This document shows, in pieces, positions 44,880-57,200 of a DNA stretch of 64,000 nucleotides. Under the pieces are notes generated by a model. The model was given only the letters and a program-made list of their open reading frames with translations. It was not told the origin of the DNA and searched no databases. The DNA lies in NCBI GenBank assembly GCA_916610825.1, contig OU744454.1:11349178-11413177 (forward strand), in the 5' to 3' direction. Both the position numbers and the translations under genes were made by a program. Each line of letters opens with the position of its first letter. Positions within the stretch are counted from its first letter, which is position 1. The stretch comes from Haliclystus octoradiatus. Taxonomy: Eukaryota; Cnidaria; Staurozoa; Stauromedusae; Haliclystidae.

Positions 44880-45475
44880 AGACGAAGGAAGTAATATTGT
44901 TGATGCTGTTGATGAAACTAATGTCGAGTCAGGAGAAGACTCTAATTTGGAAAACAAATGAAAATTTGAACGACTAACTATTCCGGAGTTGAAAGTGTGC
45001 TCGTGTTAGTGGGAATAAAAGCGATCTTAATGGAGTTGAGTGCCATATCTAATCTTAGTTAATATCGATTATTGGCCCTAATTTTTACTTTTTTATTGAA
45101 TTTTTGCTCAAATTTACCATCCCACGTGAATATTCATCTTAATCATCATGTTAGCCTGCTGGCTGAACTAAAATAATATATTTATTTTACTTAGATGCTT
45201 ACTACTTCTCTGAAAATCGTCTAAATAGCAGAGGCATTAACATCGTATGTAATGAAGATGAAAATCTTTGCAAGCAGAAACAGCTGGATTTTCTTCCAGA
45301 AAATTGGTCTCATTCTCTTGCTTGTCTGCCTCAAGGTTTTGGCCAAGGACAGTTAAATCTTTTATCGGCGAGAAATCTAAACGTCACAAAATTGCTGGCT
45401 ACAACATGTATAAATGCGACAAAGTTGTAGATATGTTTTTGCATGATTGTGGCACAGAAAGCTATTTTGCATAAA
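44880..45475 (+). other. Coding-like plus-strand fragments, unknown
   Basis: Behind two AG acceptors (about 44880 and 45194) open stretches read DEGSNIVDAVDETNVESG and AYYFSENRLNSRGINIVC. The second continues with LDFLPENWSHSLACLPQGFG until a stop near 45430. A second frame then reads RHKIAGYNMYKCDKVVDMF. The composition is protein-like but no family was recognised. It is absent from the paralogous part of gene 1, so it came with inserted DNA, perhaps a transposon for which the 107-bp repeat is an end. Confidence 0.25.
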
Positions 45476-45565
45476 GGGGGCAGTTCACAATGAGTAAATT
45501 AAGGGCTATGTAATAGTTAATTTCCAACGTGCAATGATCAATTTTGTAGTGAAATACAGATCTTA

Positions 45566-45797
45566 TTATTTTTTTTTTTTTTTTGATCTGATTTATCATT
45601 TATCCACAAACCGGGTAAGCTTGCAGCTTTTTTTTACCGGGGGTGGTTGGTTAGATTGGTTAGTATTTTGAAGCTTGTGTGCGTTTAATAGCCGGATGCC
45701 CTTCCTCACGCCAACCTATAGTGCTCCGGCCAGGGATTGAACCCGAAACCCTGCGGGCCGTAGTCCAACGCTCTAACCAATGCACCAAGGCAGCACT
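45566..45797 (-). mobile_element. tRNA-derived SINE
   Basis: On the minus strand the head reads TGCATTGGTTAGAGCGTTGG (A-box region) and GGGTTCAATCCC (B-box region), followed by the GGAAGGGCATCCGGC motif seen in many tRNA-SINE families. The 3' end is a poly-A run (T-run at about 45569-45586 on the plus strand). Confidence 0.85.
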
Positions 45798-46308
45798 ATT
45801 TTTTAGTACTATGCTAAGAAAAACCGAGATAAAATAGCAAGGTAAATACGAACTAAACAGCAGTTGAATCCATGATCATAAGCCCGTCCACAATAAAAAT
45901 AAAAATCCGCGATTTGGTAGTCTAGCCACTTTTATATATTTATAATAAATAATTTCAAAGATTTAAAAAGAGTCAAACGTACATGGAGTTTCACACTGAT
46001 ACATACAGTTTCGCTTGTGCAGCATTCGATCTGGTTTTTGTAAAAAATTGTTTTTGTGATTCTATGATTCGATTAATAAAACTAGCGAAAACATTGTACT
46101 CCTAGCAGATGCAGAAAAAGAGTGATCGATCATAAAACCTCAATATCTGGTCCCATAATCAAAATCGTAAATCCAACAGCAATTAGTTTCATTCTCATCG
46201 ACCACCATTAATTTCATATAGATTTCAATAAAAATTAGTTTATTCAAGATGACCTCAGTGCCTTTCTCAGCACCATTAAACAGTAGATGCACTATAGATC
46301 TATTGTCG

Positions 46309-46337
46309 GAGTAATAACTCCAAGTTGGAGTTATTAT
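46309..46337. repeat. Near-perfect 11-bp palindrome
   Basis: AATAACTCCAA and its inverted copy meet at a single central base (46313-46335). It lies between the SINE and R copy 3. Confidence 0.5.
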
Positions 46338-46399
46338 ATAGATAAATCAAAAAGACCAACTTGATGACGTAAGACATGACCTCAATACAGAGGCAGGTA

Positions 46400-48260
46400 T
46401 CTTACAACAACTGTTTTAATAATTTGTGTCGAGATAACCATGTACAGTAAAAAATTTGTTGTATGAAAAGTATGGGTCTGTGACGATGTTTTAAAATAAT
46501 ATACTTCATTTGATATTTTAATTGATGTCATTGTATTGAAAAAGTTAGAGATTTGAAAAATTTCATAGGTTGATAATCTAGCGGGCCGCCAAATCGAATT
46601 CAAATTGAAATCTCCAGACCAAAAATATTTCGCTTTGAATTTAAAAGCTGCGTGTAAATTGTTTTAACAAGTGAAACTAAATACTGAATCAGTTTTACGT
46701 TTATTACTTTTCTTAAATACAAAATATAAACATTTCAATTTTAAAAAAGCTATTTTAATATGTAATTTGTGAGAACACTGATAAAACAATCCGTTTTGAA
46801 ATCAACAATCTATCGCGGGGCATAAAAACAAATGAACTTGCAAGCAATTTCAAAATGACGTTGGCGTTCGACTAATTCGAACAAACCTTGTGTTACAAAA
46901 ATAAAATGAGAAAAAGGTTGCATATAATAATCGACCATAGCAAACATTATTTACTAAAATACAGCTTACCATTTTCCAAATGAGATGCAAATAAAACTTC
47001 ACGAGCAGCATATTCGCCGAACAACATTAATATACATAATTGCAGGTTCTCTGAGTTAATACACCAATCAATAATAAGTTAAAAATCATATTATATCGAA
47101 GGAGAATGTAAACCCGATAAAAATAAAATATAAATGGTCTTTTGTTCGAAATATTTCTGACAAAGAAAGATCATTTCATATCGCGATCAAATGCATGGTA
47201 AAGTAGATTCATTTTCTATATAACTAAATCCTTTTCATCATAAATCATATCATGAGCATTTAAATATTACCATCGGCTATGGTATTTATATATCTTTGAA
47301 GCTGCAATAATCATTTGCACTCTATAAATCATCGCGTCCGTTTCAATAAATTCTGAATAAATATGCACATCACGAATCTGGCAAAAAGAGTGTTTTCGTT
47401 TTTCTATAAAAAAAAACTAATTTATTCGTAATCGTCTTTTCTTTCATTCTACATCTGTAAGGTATTATAAATAGCGCGTATAAATATTGACAACAATATG
47501 TAACATAATATCAATATCGAATTAGTATAGCGATTTACTATAGAATTTTATTTTCTTTTAAAAGAATCTTGATGATCCCATTCTTGAAAATTTGATAACA
47601 AGAAGTACTCATTTTTCACATCTCGTTTTTACTTATAAAATTCTATTTTCAACGAACCCTTGGTATTTTGATAGACTGCCATGAAAATCACAGGCCTACT
47701 TGCTGAGATTGTTAAGATCAAAAATATGTTATTCACATATACTATCATATGATAATATTATCAGATGTTATATATATATATTGCAATAAAGATTTGTGAA
47801 TCCAAACCGAACGCAATCCGATCGTATCGTGTCGGGTTCGGGTTGATATTTTATGTCTTCGGATCGGATCGGATTTGAAGTGCTTTTCTATTGATGATTT
47901 CATATTTCGAAGTTAGACTGATTATTTGTAATTTTTAATAATTAAAGTGTTCTGGATTCCTTTCAGCAGATGAAATAAAATTTTTCTATGTAGATATAGC
48001 TACGTTAAATGTATTCATTTGACCGGTGGCCTCTATAGATTTCAATCGACTCACTTGATGTGAAATGAATTGAACTTTTATGAAGGAAATGATTAATTTA
48101 TCTTGAGCAATTGTAAATCGTTCCAATGCGTATTGTTTCTCACGTTCTAAACTATGTTCTCATGCTCTACAGTAATAATCAGCTTAGTCAAATGTTTAAT
48201 TATTAGTGATCTGAAGTTTTATCACACAAGGTCCATTATGGACCAACACTAATTGCTAGT
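46400..48260 (+). mobile_element. R element copy 3
   Basis: It aligns with R copy 2 in two blocks: 46420-46870 with 21260-21910, and 46955-48260 with 22450-24145. It ends ACACTAATTGCTAGT. The left TIR is missing. It sits in gene 2 intron 3 and is absent at the gene 1 equivalent. Confidence 0.75.
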
Positions 48261-48511
48261 TACTTTATAATGAGCTTTCTTGTAAACCCAGCGAGGGTTT
48301 GCAAAATTCAAAACTTCACCATGTACAACGTATCAATATCAGCATTGAACAAATTACTTTAAGATAATGTTCAGTTTAATGATCATGTACATGTATTGTT
48401 GTATATTACGAGCTGCGAAGAAAAATCATTTTGAAACAGCAGAATATAGTGTTTCGTTTACGAATTAATAAACACTATAAATATCAAATTTCAAAGACAT
48501 AGAGTCCATAC

Positions 48512-48779
48512 CTAAACAGGCAAGCAAGGTGCAAGATGTTGTTTTGGTTGTATTTCCAAAGCAGCTAATCCCCTCATGTGCTGGAGCGGGATTTGAACAA
48601 ACTGCATTGGCATCACATGGATAATATCTTGGTCAAGCAAGACTGCTCAAAATAGTGCTCAATAGACATTTTTCAGGAGCAGTGCGCATGCGCTATTCTT
48701 ACAATGGACCCTATCCTCATTCCAACACTGCATGTCACTGAGCATGGACCATCTTCCCAAGCTGACCATTGACCATGGA
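48512..48779 (-). pseudogene. Gene 2 exon 3: TSP1 exon disrupted by insertion
   Basis: The splice sites match gene 1 exon 3 (acceptor CGACAG, donor GTATGG), but the exon is 268 nt instead of 168. The first 21 codons (VHGQWSAWEDGPCSVTCSVG) and the last part (SNPAPAHEG, CFGNTTKTTSC) are in frame and TSP1-like. Between them lie about 100 extra bases, including an in-frame TGA at 48673-48675. Insertion of a 107-bp repeat is the cause. Since the exon is phase 1-1, skipping it would restore the message. Confidence 0.88.
48605..48711 (-). mobile_element. 107-bp element inserted in the TSP1 exon
   Basis: It is almost identical to 44687-44793. The outermost bases (CATTG / CAATG) are inverted, but the left six also match the host exon, so the exact edge is uncertain. 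It carries GCGCATGCGC (48684-48693), which resembles an NRF1-type site. Confidence 0.75.
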
Positions 48780-48909
48780 CTGTCGAGTAACAGTAATGTA
48801 TATGTCATTGTAGATTCTTCAAACATTGCAGATACATTGCATATTAATATTGTATATTTATATATTAATATTGCATATATATATTATTATTGTTTATATA
48901 TATTAAGTA

Positions 48910-49065
48910 ATTGTTTGGGCAAAACATCAATTTGAGTGCTCAATGCTAAAGGCTTGGAAAAAAAATAGTAGATCAAAGATCACGATTTACTCCATTACTA
49001 CCGTTACGCGAGTCTCAGAGTAACAGAGTAAAGTCGTGATCTTTGATTTAAAAATATTTTTTCCA
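48910..49065. repeat. Dispersed hairpin repeat, copy 2
   Basis: This is the paralogous copy of 8060-8235, with AATAGTAGATCAAAGATCACG and its inverted partner about 70 bp on. Confidence 0.6.
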
Positions 49066-50635
49066 ATCAGTGAAAATAGATCTTATGTTTCAGCTTTGAG
49101 GAATAATGGGTACATGGATGTTCTAAAAGTGCCTTACTCGGAGATTTATTACGAAGCGTTTCCACTACATGAAAGTTTCGCTGCTCAATGTATACTGTAT
49201 GTAACTTTGATTGCAAAATTTGCTTCGAAAATTCAAAATCTGGTAATCCATCGATACTACCGTCTGTAGAAACAATGTTTAATGTTTTGAAATGCAAATT
49301 TTCAGCGGTGGAATCAGAAAAGGACAGGAGCGATAAAATCTCCCTGTTAAGGAACCCGGTCCCCTCGAAATGAAGGAATTTTATACTTTTTCGAGTATTG
49401 TTGATAAAATTTTCTATAAATTACACCCATTCTCGGGGGAGTTAGCTGCAATTGTCAGAAAAATCATGGTGCCACACATGCAAATGTGTTATCTTACGTA
49501 TTACTTTTATTCAAATTTTGGACAGTGTTGTGTCCATTAAAATTTTAAGTAAATTGTTTCAGATAATCCCCGAGCTCAATAAACTCATATAAAAATGAAG
49601 ATTGCTATGTTGGAGAGCTTTCGTTTGTATTTGTTTCATCTGATGGGATCGCATACATTGAATGATTAAACAATGTACGAATTTGAGACATTTTCCAATT
49701 AAATTTTAGAAGAAAATTCAAAGTCAATATCAGAAATTTATAATTAATTCCAGACTAATAGCTACTTTCACGTAACCGTGGATTTCGTTCGTATATGTAG
49801 GAGATTATTAGAGAAGGGCGGACGATTTCCGATATTGACAGAGAATACATATAATTATATGGTATGCATGTAAGTTCTGTATATGACATATACCTTGTAG
49901 AGAGGCTAGTCAAAATTACAACCACGGACAGCCAATTTTCACAATAAGGACGAACCATTTCCGGGCAGGTTAGAGTAACCAGCCCCCCTTCAAAAATGTG
50001 CTATCCGCATTTAAAATCCTTTTGAAATTAGTTCACCTGCCCCACAAACTCAAAAACCACGAGCAACCACTTTCCGGGTACACAGTAAACGCTATATAAA
50101 TGTGGTATTCTTCTTCAGAAAATACTTTGCTCCGAGGAATTAATTAATTAGCATCAAGAGGTTTTTACCGTTAGAGACTGCCCTGGTTCTTCTCGAATGG
50201 ACAATGGCATTATAAATTAGAACGAATTTTCATTTGTGGGTAAACATGATACTTTTTCGTTTCAAACTTTTAAAAAATTGTCTTCTCGCATGATATTTTT
50301 TGTGCAGTTGAAAACAGGGAAATTCTTCTTTGATGTTTATTTCTCGGAAGAGGAAGAAAACATCCAAATTAATTACTTGCATCAATCTAAATTGAATTCA
50401 TATCTGAGGTCGATGCTTAAGTCAATTGAGAATCTTTTCCTGGTTTTGTTGCTATTAACTCATGTAATAAGGTTCAATATTCATGTAATAAGTAACAGAA
50501 AGTTGAAACAATTTCAAAATTCCACAAGCGAGATTGGAACCGATTCGCTACCTCAACTATGTGCATAAATGCTGTTGTCACACATGTTATACAGTTTGTA
50601 ACTGGGAAATATCAACAGGAGCATTCTATATTTAC

Positions 50636-50666
50636 CTGGTACATCGATTGTGCAAACATCTTCAAC
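50636..50666 (-). CDS. Gene 2 exon 2: 31-nt microexon
   Basis: The sequence is identical in reading to gene 1 exon 2 (VEDVCTIDVP), with the same acceptor TTAAG and a GTAAAT donor. It changes phase 0 to phase 1. Exon 1 lies more than 11 kb upstream because of the Mutator-like insertion in the intron. Confidence 0.85.
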
Positions 50667-51447
50667 CTTAAAAACAAAATGGAATTTTACATTTAGAGTG
50701 TTAACTTAAAATAGAGGATAAATGAGGCAAATGGAATGCTGGTCACCGATAGGACTGATTTTTACGTATACGAATTCTTCATACGCTGAGACGACCGTTA
50801 AAGGCATAATATTGACCAGCAGTGGTGTAGCTCTTTGTGTGATGTTCAAAATCCTGCATGATGCACTGATATACAGCACTATACTTGCGGCTTGAGAAAT
50901 AGCATTCGCTTTTCAACTTTGAGTTCGCAAGTTAGGATGCTCAATTATATCGCTTTACCTGAACTTTCGAAAATATGTGAGAGCTCTTCTTTCTAAAATC
51001 CCTCGAAATTAGTCAAATTGACGAGGTATTGTACTTCTATTTTGTTACAACAACATTATTGTAATCGCGACTTCGAACTCCATTATGATGTTAACTAATA
51101 GAATATAGGCATTTGAGCATAATGTAAGTTTGTGGGGAAAAATGAGGAATTTATGAAAGACAAACTATTTTCTACTTTCAAACTTTTGTTTCCTTTCATC
51201 ATTTATGTGATTAATAATAAACAGATAACAAATTCATTATTTTGCAAGAAATTAAAAATTGCCAGGCCTCCAGAAGTATTATCTACCTAGGGTCCACAGC
51301 CCCCGCAAACTCATTCGATAATTGTTTTCATGGTTGTTTTTGTGATGGAAACGAAACAGGACCGCATCAGGGAAACCGGAGTTATGCGAATGGCTGTAAC
51401 CATAATATCACCATGACATCCCCGAACAATATCTGTACAACCCGGGG

Positions 51448-51497
51448 GCGATTTGGCAGAAATGAAGAAGTTGAGTCCATGCAGCCATTATGGATCA
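51448..51497 (+). repeat. MULE left TIR
   Basis: This 50-bp TIR is perfectly inverted relative to 60828-60877 by eye. It contains TTGAGTCCATGCAGCC. Confidence 0.95.
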
Positions 51498-52708
51498 ATT
51501 ACGTCATGCAAATCGACGCGCATTCACGCTATCAAAACTCACGCGCTATTCAATGTGTTTGCGAGCGGCCATTTTCTACTCTCCACAGCTTTTCACTTAA
51601 CTGTAACTTTACAAATGATGCTAGGAGTATATTAAACCGTAATGTTGGACTAATTATTTGAAATCTTTCATTGTGATGTTTATATTCGTTTCATTTGATG
51701 GAAAAAATGGAAGTATCTGTGCCTATTGTGGACAAAATAACGATGTCAGCCTGCCAAATAAAATGGTTCAAAAACAGGCACATGCTGTCAATGAAAGGCA
51801 AGTACTTACTATTATCACCACCTTTTCTACTTCTATTTCTTAGTGTAGGTATTAGTTATCATTGTATTTTTAAGATTTGCCTATGATTTATACTAAACAA
51901 GGTATGTCTACCTACCGTTTGGCGTCTAGTCCTACATTTTGGACACTAGCTAGTAAAATGTTGTGTTAATATTATGAAAGCCTAGTGTTGTTATTAGATA
52001 TTTTTAGATAGATATTTATTTTGATCAAAATAACATTTAAGGAAAAAATAAAATACATACAAGTTTTGGGTCAAAATGTGAAAAATGATACATGATCAGG
52101 TCATCCCGTAAGCTCTAGAAGCTTGTTTGTTTGGGAGACCTTATATATTTACAGAAAAATTAAAGTGGTATATCAGAAGTGTTTATTTACAAATTAAATA
52201 TTAACATGCAGAAGTTGAATCTGAATAATTAATAATTAGTACAATTGAAACATTAAATAAAACAGAAGTTGACATGACATGGATATAAGATAGGTAGAGT
52301 ACAGCAAGAAAAGATTATTTGATTGTTAGTTGCAGATGTATCAGTCAGTAATAGTACAAGTGTCAAAGTATTTGCTAATTAATGAGCTTTTAAAATTAAT
52401 AGAGAATTGCTGGGGGGATGTATTTATGTTAAAATCAAATTTGAAGTTATTCCATGAATGAGGAAATTTGTATGACGGGTAGGTTTGTAAACTGGAGTTT
52501 TTTGCGAAAGGCACAGCAAAGATGTATTATGAAAGATAGCGATAAAAAATCACAATTAAATTTTTCCGGTGTTTCAACATTGCTGTTGTCATTTTTAAGG
52601 TTAAAACAAATATTATATGAAATTACAAGCTTTATATAGGTAAAATTGTGCCAAGATATATATTTAACATTCTATGGCTATTGTTTACAAAGAGAGAATT
52701 TAATGCGA

Positions 52709-53026
52709 AAATCTACAGATATAAAACAATAGAATGCTGTGACAAAGGAAACAATTAAACTAAAAGTATCGACTTAATTGAATCACTTTGAATGTTAAGA
52801 TTCAGTTTTAGCTTCCTGATTGCCAACATTTCATGCACCAAACAGTCAAATTTTTGTTATGGGTTTTCAAGTGTTTGTCGTCGGCCAACCCACCATGATC
52901 ACCAGTGCCTTGATGGAGGTGTCGACATGTAAAACCGACATAATTCGCATCGCACGAATCACACTGAAAATGATACACCACGCATTGGCGAGACAGAAGA
53001 GTCGGTCTCGGCTCACAAACTCTCAA
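52709..53026 (-). pseudogene. Penelope-type GIY-YIG fragment, left inverted arm
   Basis: Reading outward on the minus strand it gives CVVYHFQCDSCDANYVGFTC, the GIY-YIG strand pair (VY...YVG) with a CxxC, and a THNK segment; the tail encoding FDCLVHEML is shifted by a deletion of about 55 bp relative to the right arm. Positions 52859-53026 are about 98% identical, inverted, to 53151-53318. Confidence 0.8.
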
Positions 53027-53150
53027 TTCGTCTACTATTTTTTTACTAGTATAAACTGGTCTAGAGCGTTGACCGACTCTAGCACTCAAATCGTTCAATT
53101 GATGTCTTACAGAGTTGCAGACACTTGGTCTTTAAAAGGCAATACACGAT

Positions 53151-53522
53151 TTGAGAGTTTGTGGTGCGAGACCGACTCTTCTGTCTCGCCAATGCGTGGT
53201 GTATCATTTTCAGTGTGATTCGTGCGATGCGAATTATGTCGGTTTTACACGTCGACACCTCCATCAAGGCACTGGTGATCATGGTGGGTTGGCCGACGAC
53301 AAACACTTGAAAACCCATAACAAAAATTACAGGGAATCTGCCCACATGTTTTCAGTTGTTCAAAAATGTAACTCAAAATTTGACTGTTTGGTGCATGAAA
53401 TGTTGGCAATCAGGAAGCTAAAACCGACTCTTAACATTCAAAGCGATTCAATTAAGTCGCGACTTTTAGTTTAATTGTTTCCTTTGTCACATCGTTCTAT
53501 TGTTTTTATATCTGTAGATTTG
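53151..53522 (+). pseudogene. Penelope-type GIY-YIG fragment, right inverted arm
   Basis: The open frame 53151-53474 contains VVYHFQCDSCDANYVGFTRR, HKLTH-like HLKTHNKNYRESAHMF and the C-terminal CLVHEMLAIRKLKPTLNIQS common in Penelope-like endonucleases. The GIY motif is VVY...YVG and the expected Arg follows in FTRRHL. No RT is attached. With the left arm it forms a long potential hairpin with a spacer of about 124 bp. Confidence 0.82.
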
Positions 53523-53550
53523 TAATTATCTGTATAATTAATTAATCTGT

Positions 53551-53690
53551 AATTATGTTACATAGGCATAGGCATCTCTGTGTAATATATTATCTATAAT
53601 AATTATGTTACATAGGCATGGGCATGTCTGTGTAATATATTATTTATAATAATTATGTTACATAGGCATAGGTATGTCTGTGTGTGAGTC
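53551..53690. repeat. 50-bp tandem repeat, 2.8 copies
   Basis: The unit starts AATTATGTTACATAGGCAT at 53551, 53601 and 53651. It lies inside the MULE next to the inverted Penelope fragments. Confidence 0.9.
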
Positions 53691-54294
53691 ATCAGAAGGC
53701 TGGATGCACGGTAAAGCTGATATTTTAAAACATTTCAACTTACAGAAAACATGAATCATACCAGTGTTTGCGCGGATAAGTTCCCTACTTTCTCGCTACG
53801 TTTAAGATTTGATTGCTTTTCGCAGTGAAATGTTAACATATAAAGTCACTTGCAGAATAAAAAGCTGTCAAATACAATTTAATGAGAATACTTGGAGAAA
53901 TCGGACTGTATAAAATGTGTTAAAGTTCCCTTGACTTTCCCAATTAGGACTTTACTACTCAAATATGAATAACAAAATGAAATCATCTTTACAAAGCAAT
54001 TTAATTTCATACAATTGGATCAAATAAGATATTATATCATTGTTCATGTTAATTAATTATAAATAATAAACACAGACTAACCAACTTTATGTTTTAACCA
54101 ATAAAAGAAGCATATTTTCATTAATTTTTTCTACCTCGATTTCGTAAAATTATATCTTTTGACAACTTAACTCTGTGAACCTTTGTGGTGACTTTCAAGC
54201 ATATGTGCTATTTGATATGATTTGATGTGCATTTGATTGAAATTGCTTGCCCACTCGGGACTGACAGTTGGTCAGTGAATTTCGGACATTTGAA

Positions 54295-57200
54295 TCAATG
54301 CTTCTTTGAGGGTGGTACATTTTCAGCAATTGATTGAGACAGCAGATGCTGCCTAGCTTGCCGAACACCACCGACTGTCAGGCTTTTCCCTCCTTTGTAT
54401 GCTGTTTTTTTTCTGCCAGCTGCAGGCCAATTTACCCGTATTCTTGTTTTTGAACCACTTATTTGACCATCACACCTGTAGAAGTAATGAATAGATTATC
54501 TGGTAATATCACAATACCTATGATTTTCAATGTATCATATTTCAACTAGCAATGTTCAGCTCTTACATTTTATGTAGCATCGATGCTGCATCCGTCATAT
54601 TTTGAAATTTGTTCACAAAGCGTTTCATTGCTCCATTTAGAGGATCTGAGTTTGCTGACACTTCTTTTGCTTCTTTTGAAAATTGTTCCAGTATGTTCAA
54701 AAACTGTTTTCTTGTTTCTTCTTGAATTCCATTCAGCCCTAGATGAATGATCCATATACTTGGTTCAATGAATTATCTGTCTTATATTTTACATCAGACC
54801 TATCTAGCCCTACACAAAAACGCTCTTCAGGCAGTTAATTTAATAAATCAGACAGTTTATTGATACGCCATCTGAAAAGCGTTTTTACGTTAAACTCAGA
54901 GTAAACTCGCAATGTTTGACCTACTATTTATATTGCTCTGCTTTTAACATTGAACACTCCAATTGATTTTTTGCTTATGCAGTTAATTAATGTATATTTA
55001 CCTTCTTCTTCTTCTTCACTCTCTTGCTGCTGTGGCTGACAATCATCGGAATTATTTTCATAATTACCTACAATTTAAACATTTGATCTAGCTTGACCTA
55101 TATCCATAACTGAAGGTATCTCCACTACAGCAATATACGTAATATGCTGCATAAAATATAAATTATTACAGTTAAGCTTTTTTCACAAATTGTTTGGTTT
55201 TTACACATAGCATATTAGTCCATACAGTAATGTATTAGATAAATGTTTAAAACTATGAAAATAAGTGGATTATTAATTACCTTGACCTGAGATATCATTT
55301 GTACAGAAATCCTTGATAGAATTTCCATTGTCGTTATTGTTTTCTGAAAATGCATAAATGTAATATATATTTATCTTTTTTAGTGGTGCTGCAAACTGTT
55401 ACTTTACTTTAAAGAAACACAATATGAAAAGAAAAGAAATATATAAAGATGGTTAATTCAGCAGTCAATTACCATGATATACTGGATCGTTGTCAAATTG
55501 ATCAGCAGTGCTCTGGATTTCATTGTGGGTAACATTGTTTTCTGGAAGCGGAGAGAGTCTGTGTGCCTGTGCACCTTCACTTATTTCGCCTTGTGCAGAA
55601 TGACTACAAAAAATGTTTTGCTGCTGTGCTGTTTGAACAAATAGAAGGTACCAAATTTTTATTTAAAGCTCAATAAGGTATCAATTCATATTTTAATTGT
55701 ATTTGTGATGCGTGCGTCTGTGTTACCTGGTGTAGAAATGACTGGATCTTCAAAAAATGAAAGTGCTGGAGTTTTTTCCTCCCCCAAAGCCAACACCATT
55801 AAAGCGCGTCTGTCAGCAGATGACTCAGCCAATGGCAAATTTGGTAATATTTTACCAAATTTGGTTGCAGCTGCCATTTGATGTTTGCATAGCCTGCCAC
55901 TAATGCCATCATAGCAGCTACAAAACCCATTCACCAAATCAACCTTGTAGATTACTTTTTTCTCAGTTGCACTTCGCACAGCTCCTTCTGAAATAACATC
56001 AAGCGTTAATGCTTTCCCGCTGATAGACCTATAAATAATTAAAAAGAGGGAATTCTAAAAATACTGTAATTCTTGGATTATGCTGAAGTTTTTTTCTATT
56101 TCTACAATTGTACCTCAATCGACGTTTTACTGTATCAGTGTTCTTCTGCTGATATGCATGACAGACTAGTCGATTCTTAAGGTAATCTTCAAAAGCATCT
56201 GTATACCGAGAAAACATCATCTATAGTGTTGTTTATTAGTACATATCAAAATTAATGATGAATTCTGTTGATGAATCTTTAGATTGCCATGGAAAGGCAA
56301 GGTTGATTAAATTGTTGGCGTTTTCTAACCTGAAAAGTACTCAACAAACGCCACGATGTTGTAACTTCTCATTCTCTCTATAATGATGTCTTTAATGATC
56401 CGCATTGTAGCTTCACAGTAGTTATTTGTGTTGTGACCTCGGGTTGGTAGACCTTGTCGATAACACAATAACCAGTCTTCCTTTTTTCTTTCCCATTCGC
56501 TCTCTAAGTATTCCTATAGCAAGCATACATGCATGATTTTACATCTAATTTTACTAGTCGAGCCTGCTACAGCTATAAGGATCACCTCTAAACAGTGACC
56601 ACCTGTTTATAGCAGTCACTTTAGCTATAACCCTGAACCCAGCTTTCAACTTAATTGAAAGTGAACGCTTAGGTCTATATCGGTCTGCTTAGTTGCATAT
56701 TGTAACTGATTATGATAAGCATGTTTCACTGCATATATTGTAGGCTACATAAATGTGCAATGTTTGATTGAATACTATATATAATACCGCAAATTTTGGG
56801 AAACTAGATTTCGAGTTGCATGCAAATGCATGCTTATATTGAGTTGTGAATCATCTGGTTTAACTGGCTCAAAATAAATGCATGAACAAATCTATGTAGA
56901 AAAGCCGATCGAAGCCGCAATTTAATTGAGAAATTTACAAAATTTGATACTATCTAGTTTATCCCAAAGCACGTGGAAGTAGTAGCCATAGCCCCCCAAA
57001 AAAACCCAAGAAACATCACAAACCCGAGTATCATACTGAATGTCATAAAGTTCAAGTTGCAAGGTAACAATTTGTCGGGGGCTTTTCTAAATTAAATTGT
57101 GTTTCACCTATACAACACCGGCATAGCCCGGAGAAATACCAATAATTGTTCACTACTCATAACGTGTTTATTCAACATTTGATTCAAGTGACTTTTGAAT

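Noticed and set aside
51695-51810. Homeodomain-like string (QIKWFKNRH) in a plus ORF inside the MULE
   Set aside because: Only a WFxNR core is present, the spacing before it is off by one and no helices 1 or 2 are seen; most likely chance.
53551-53690. CRISPR-like array
   Set aside because: The units are contiguous 50-bp tandem repeats without unique spacers, in a eukaryotic transposon.
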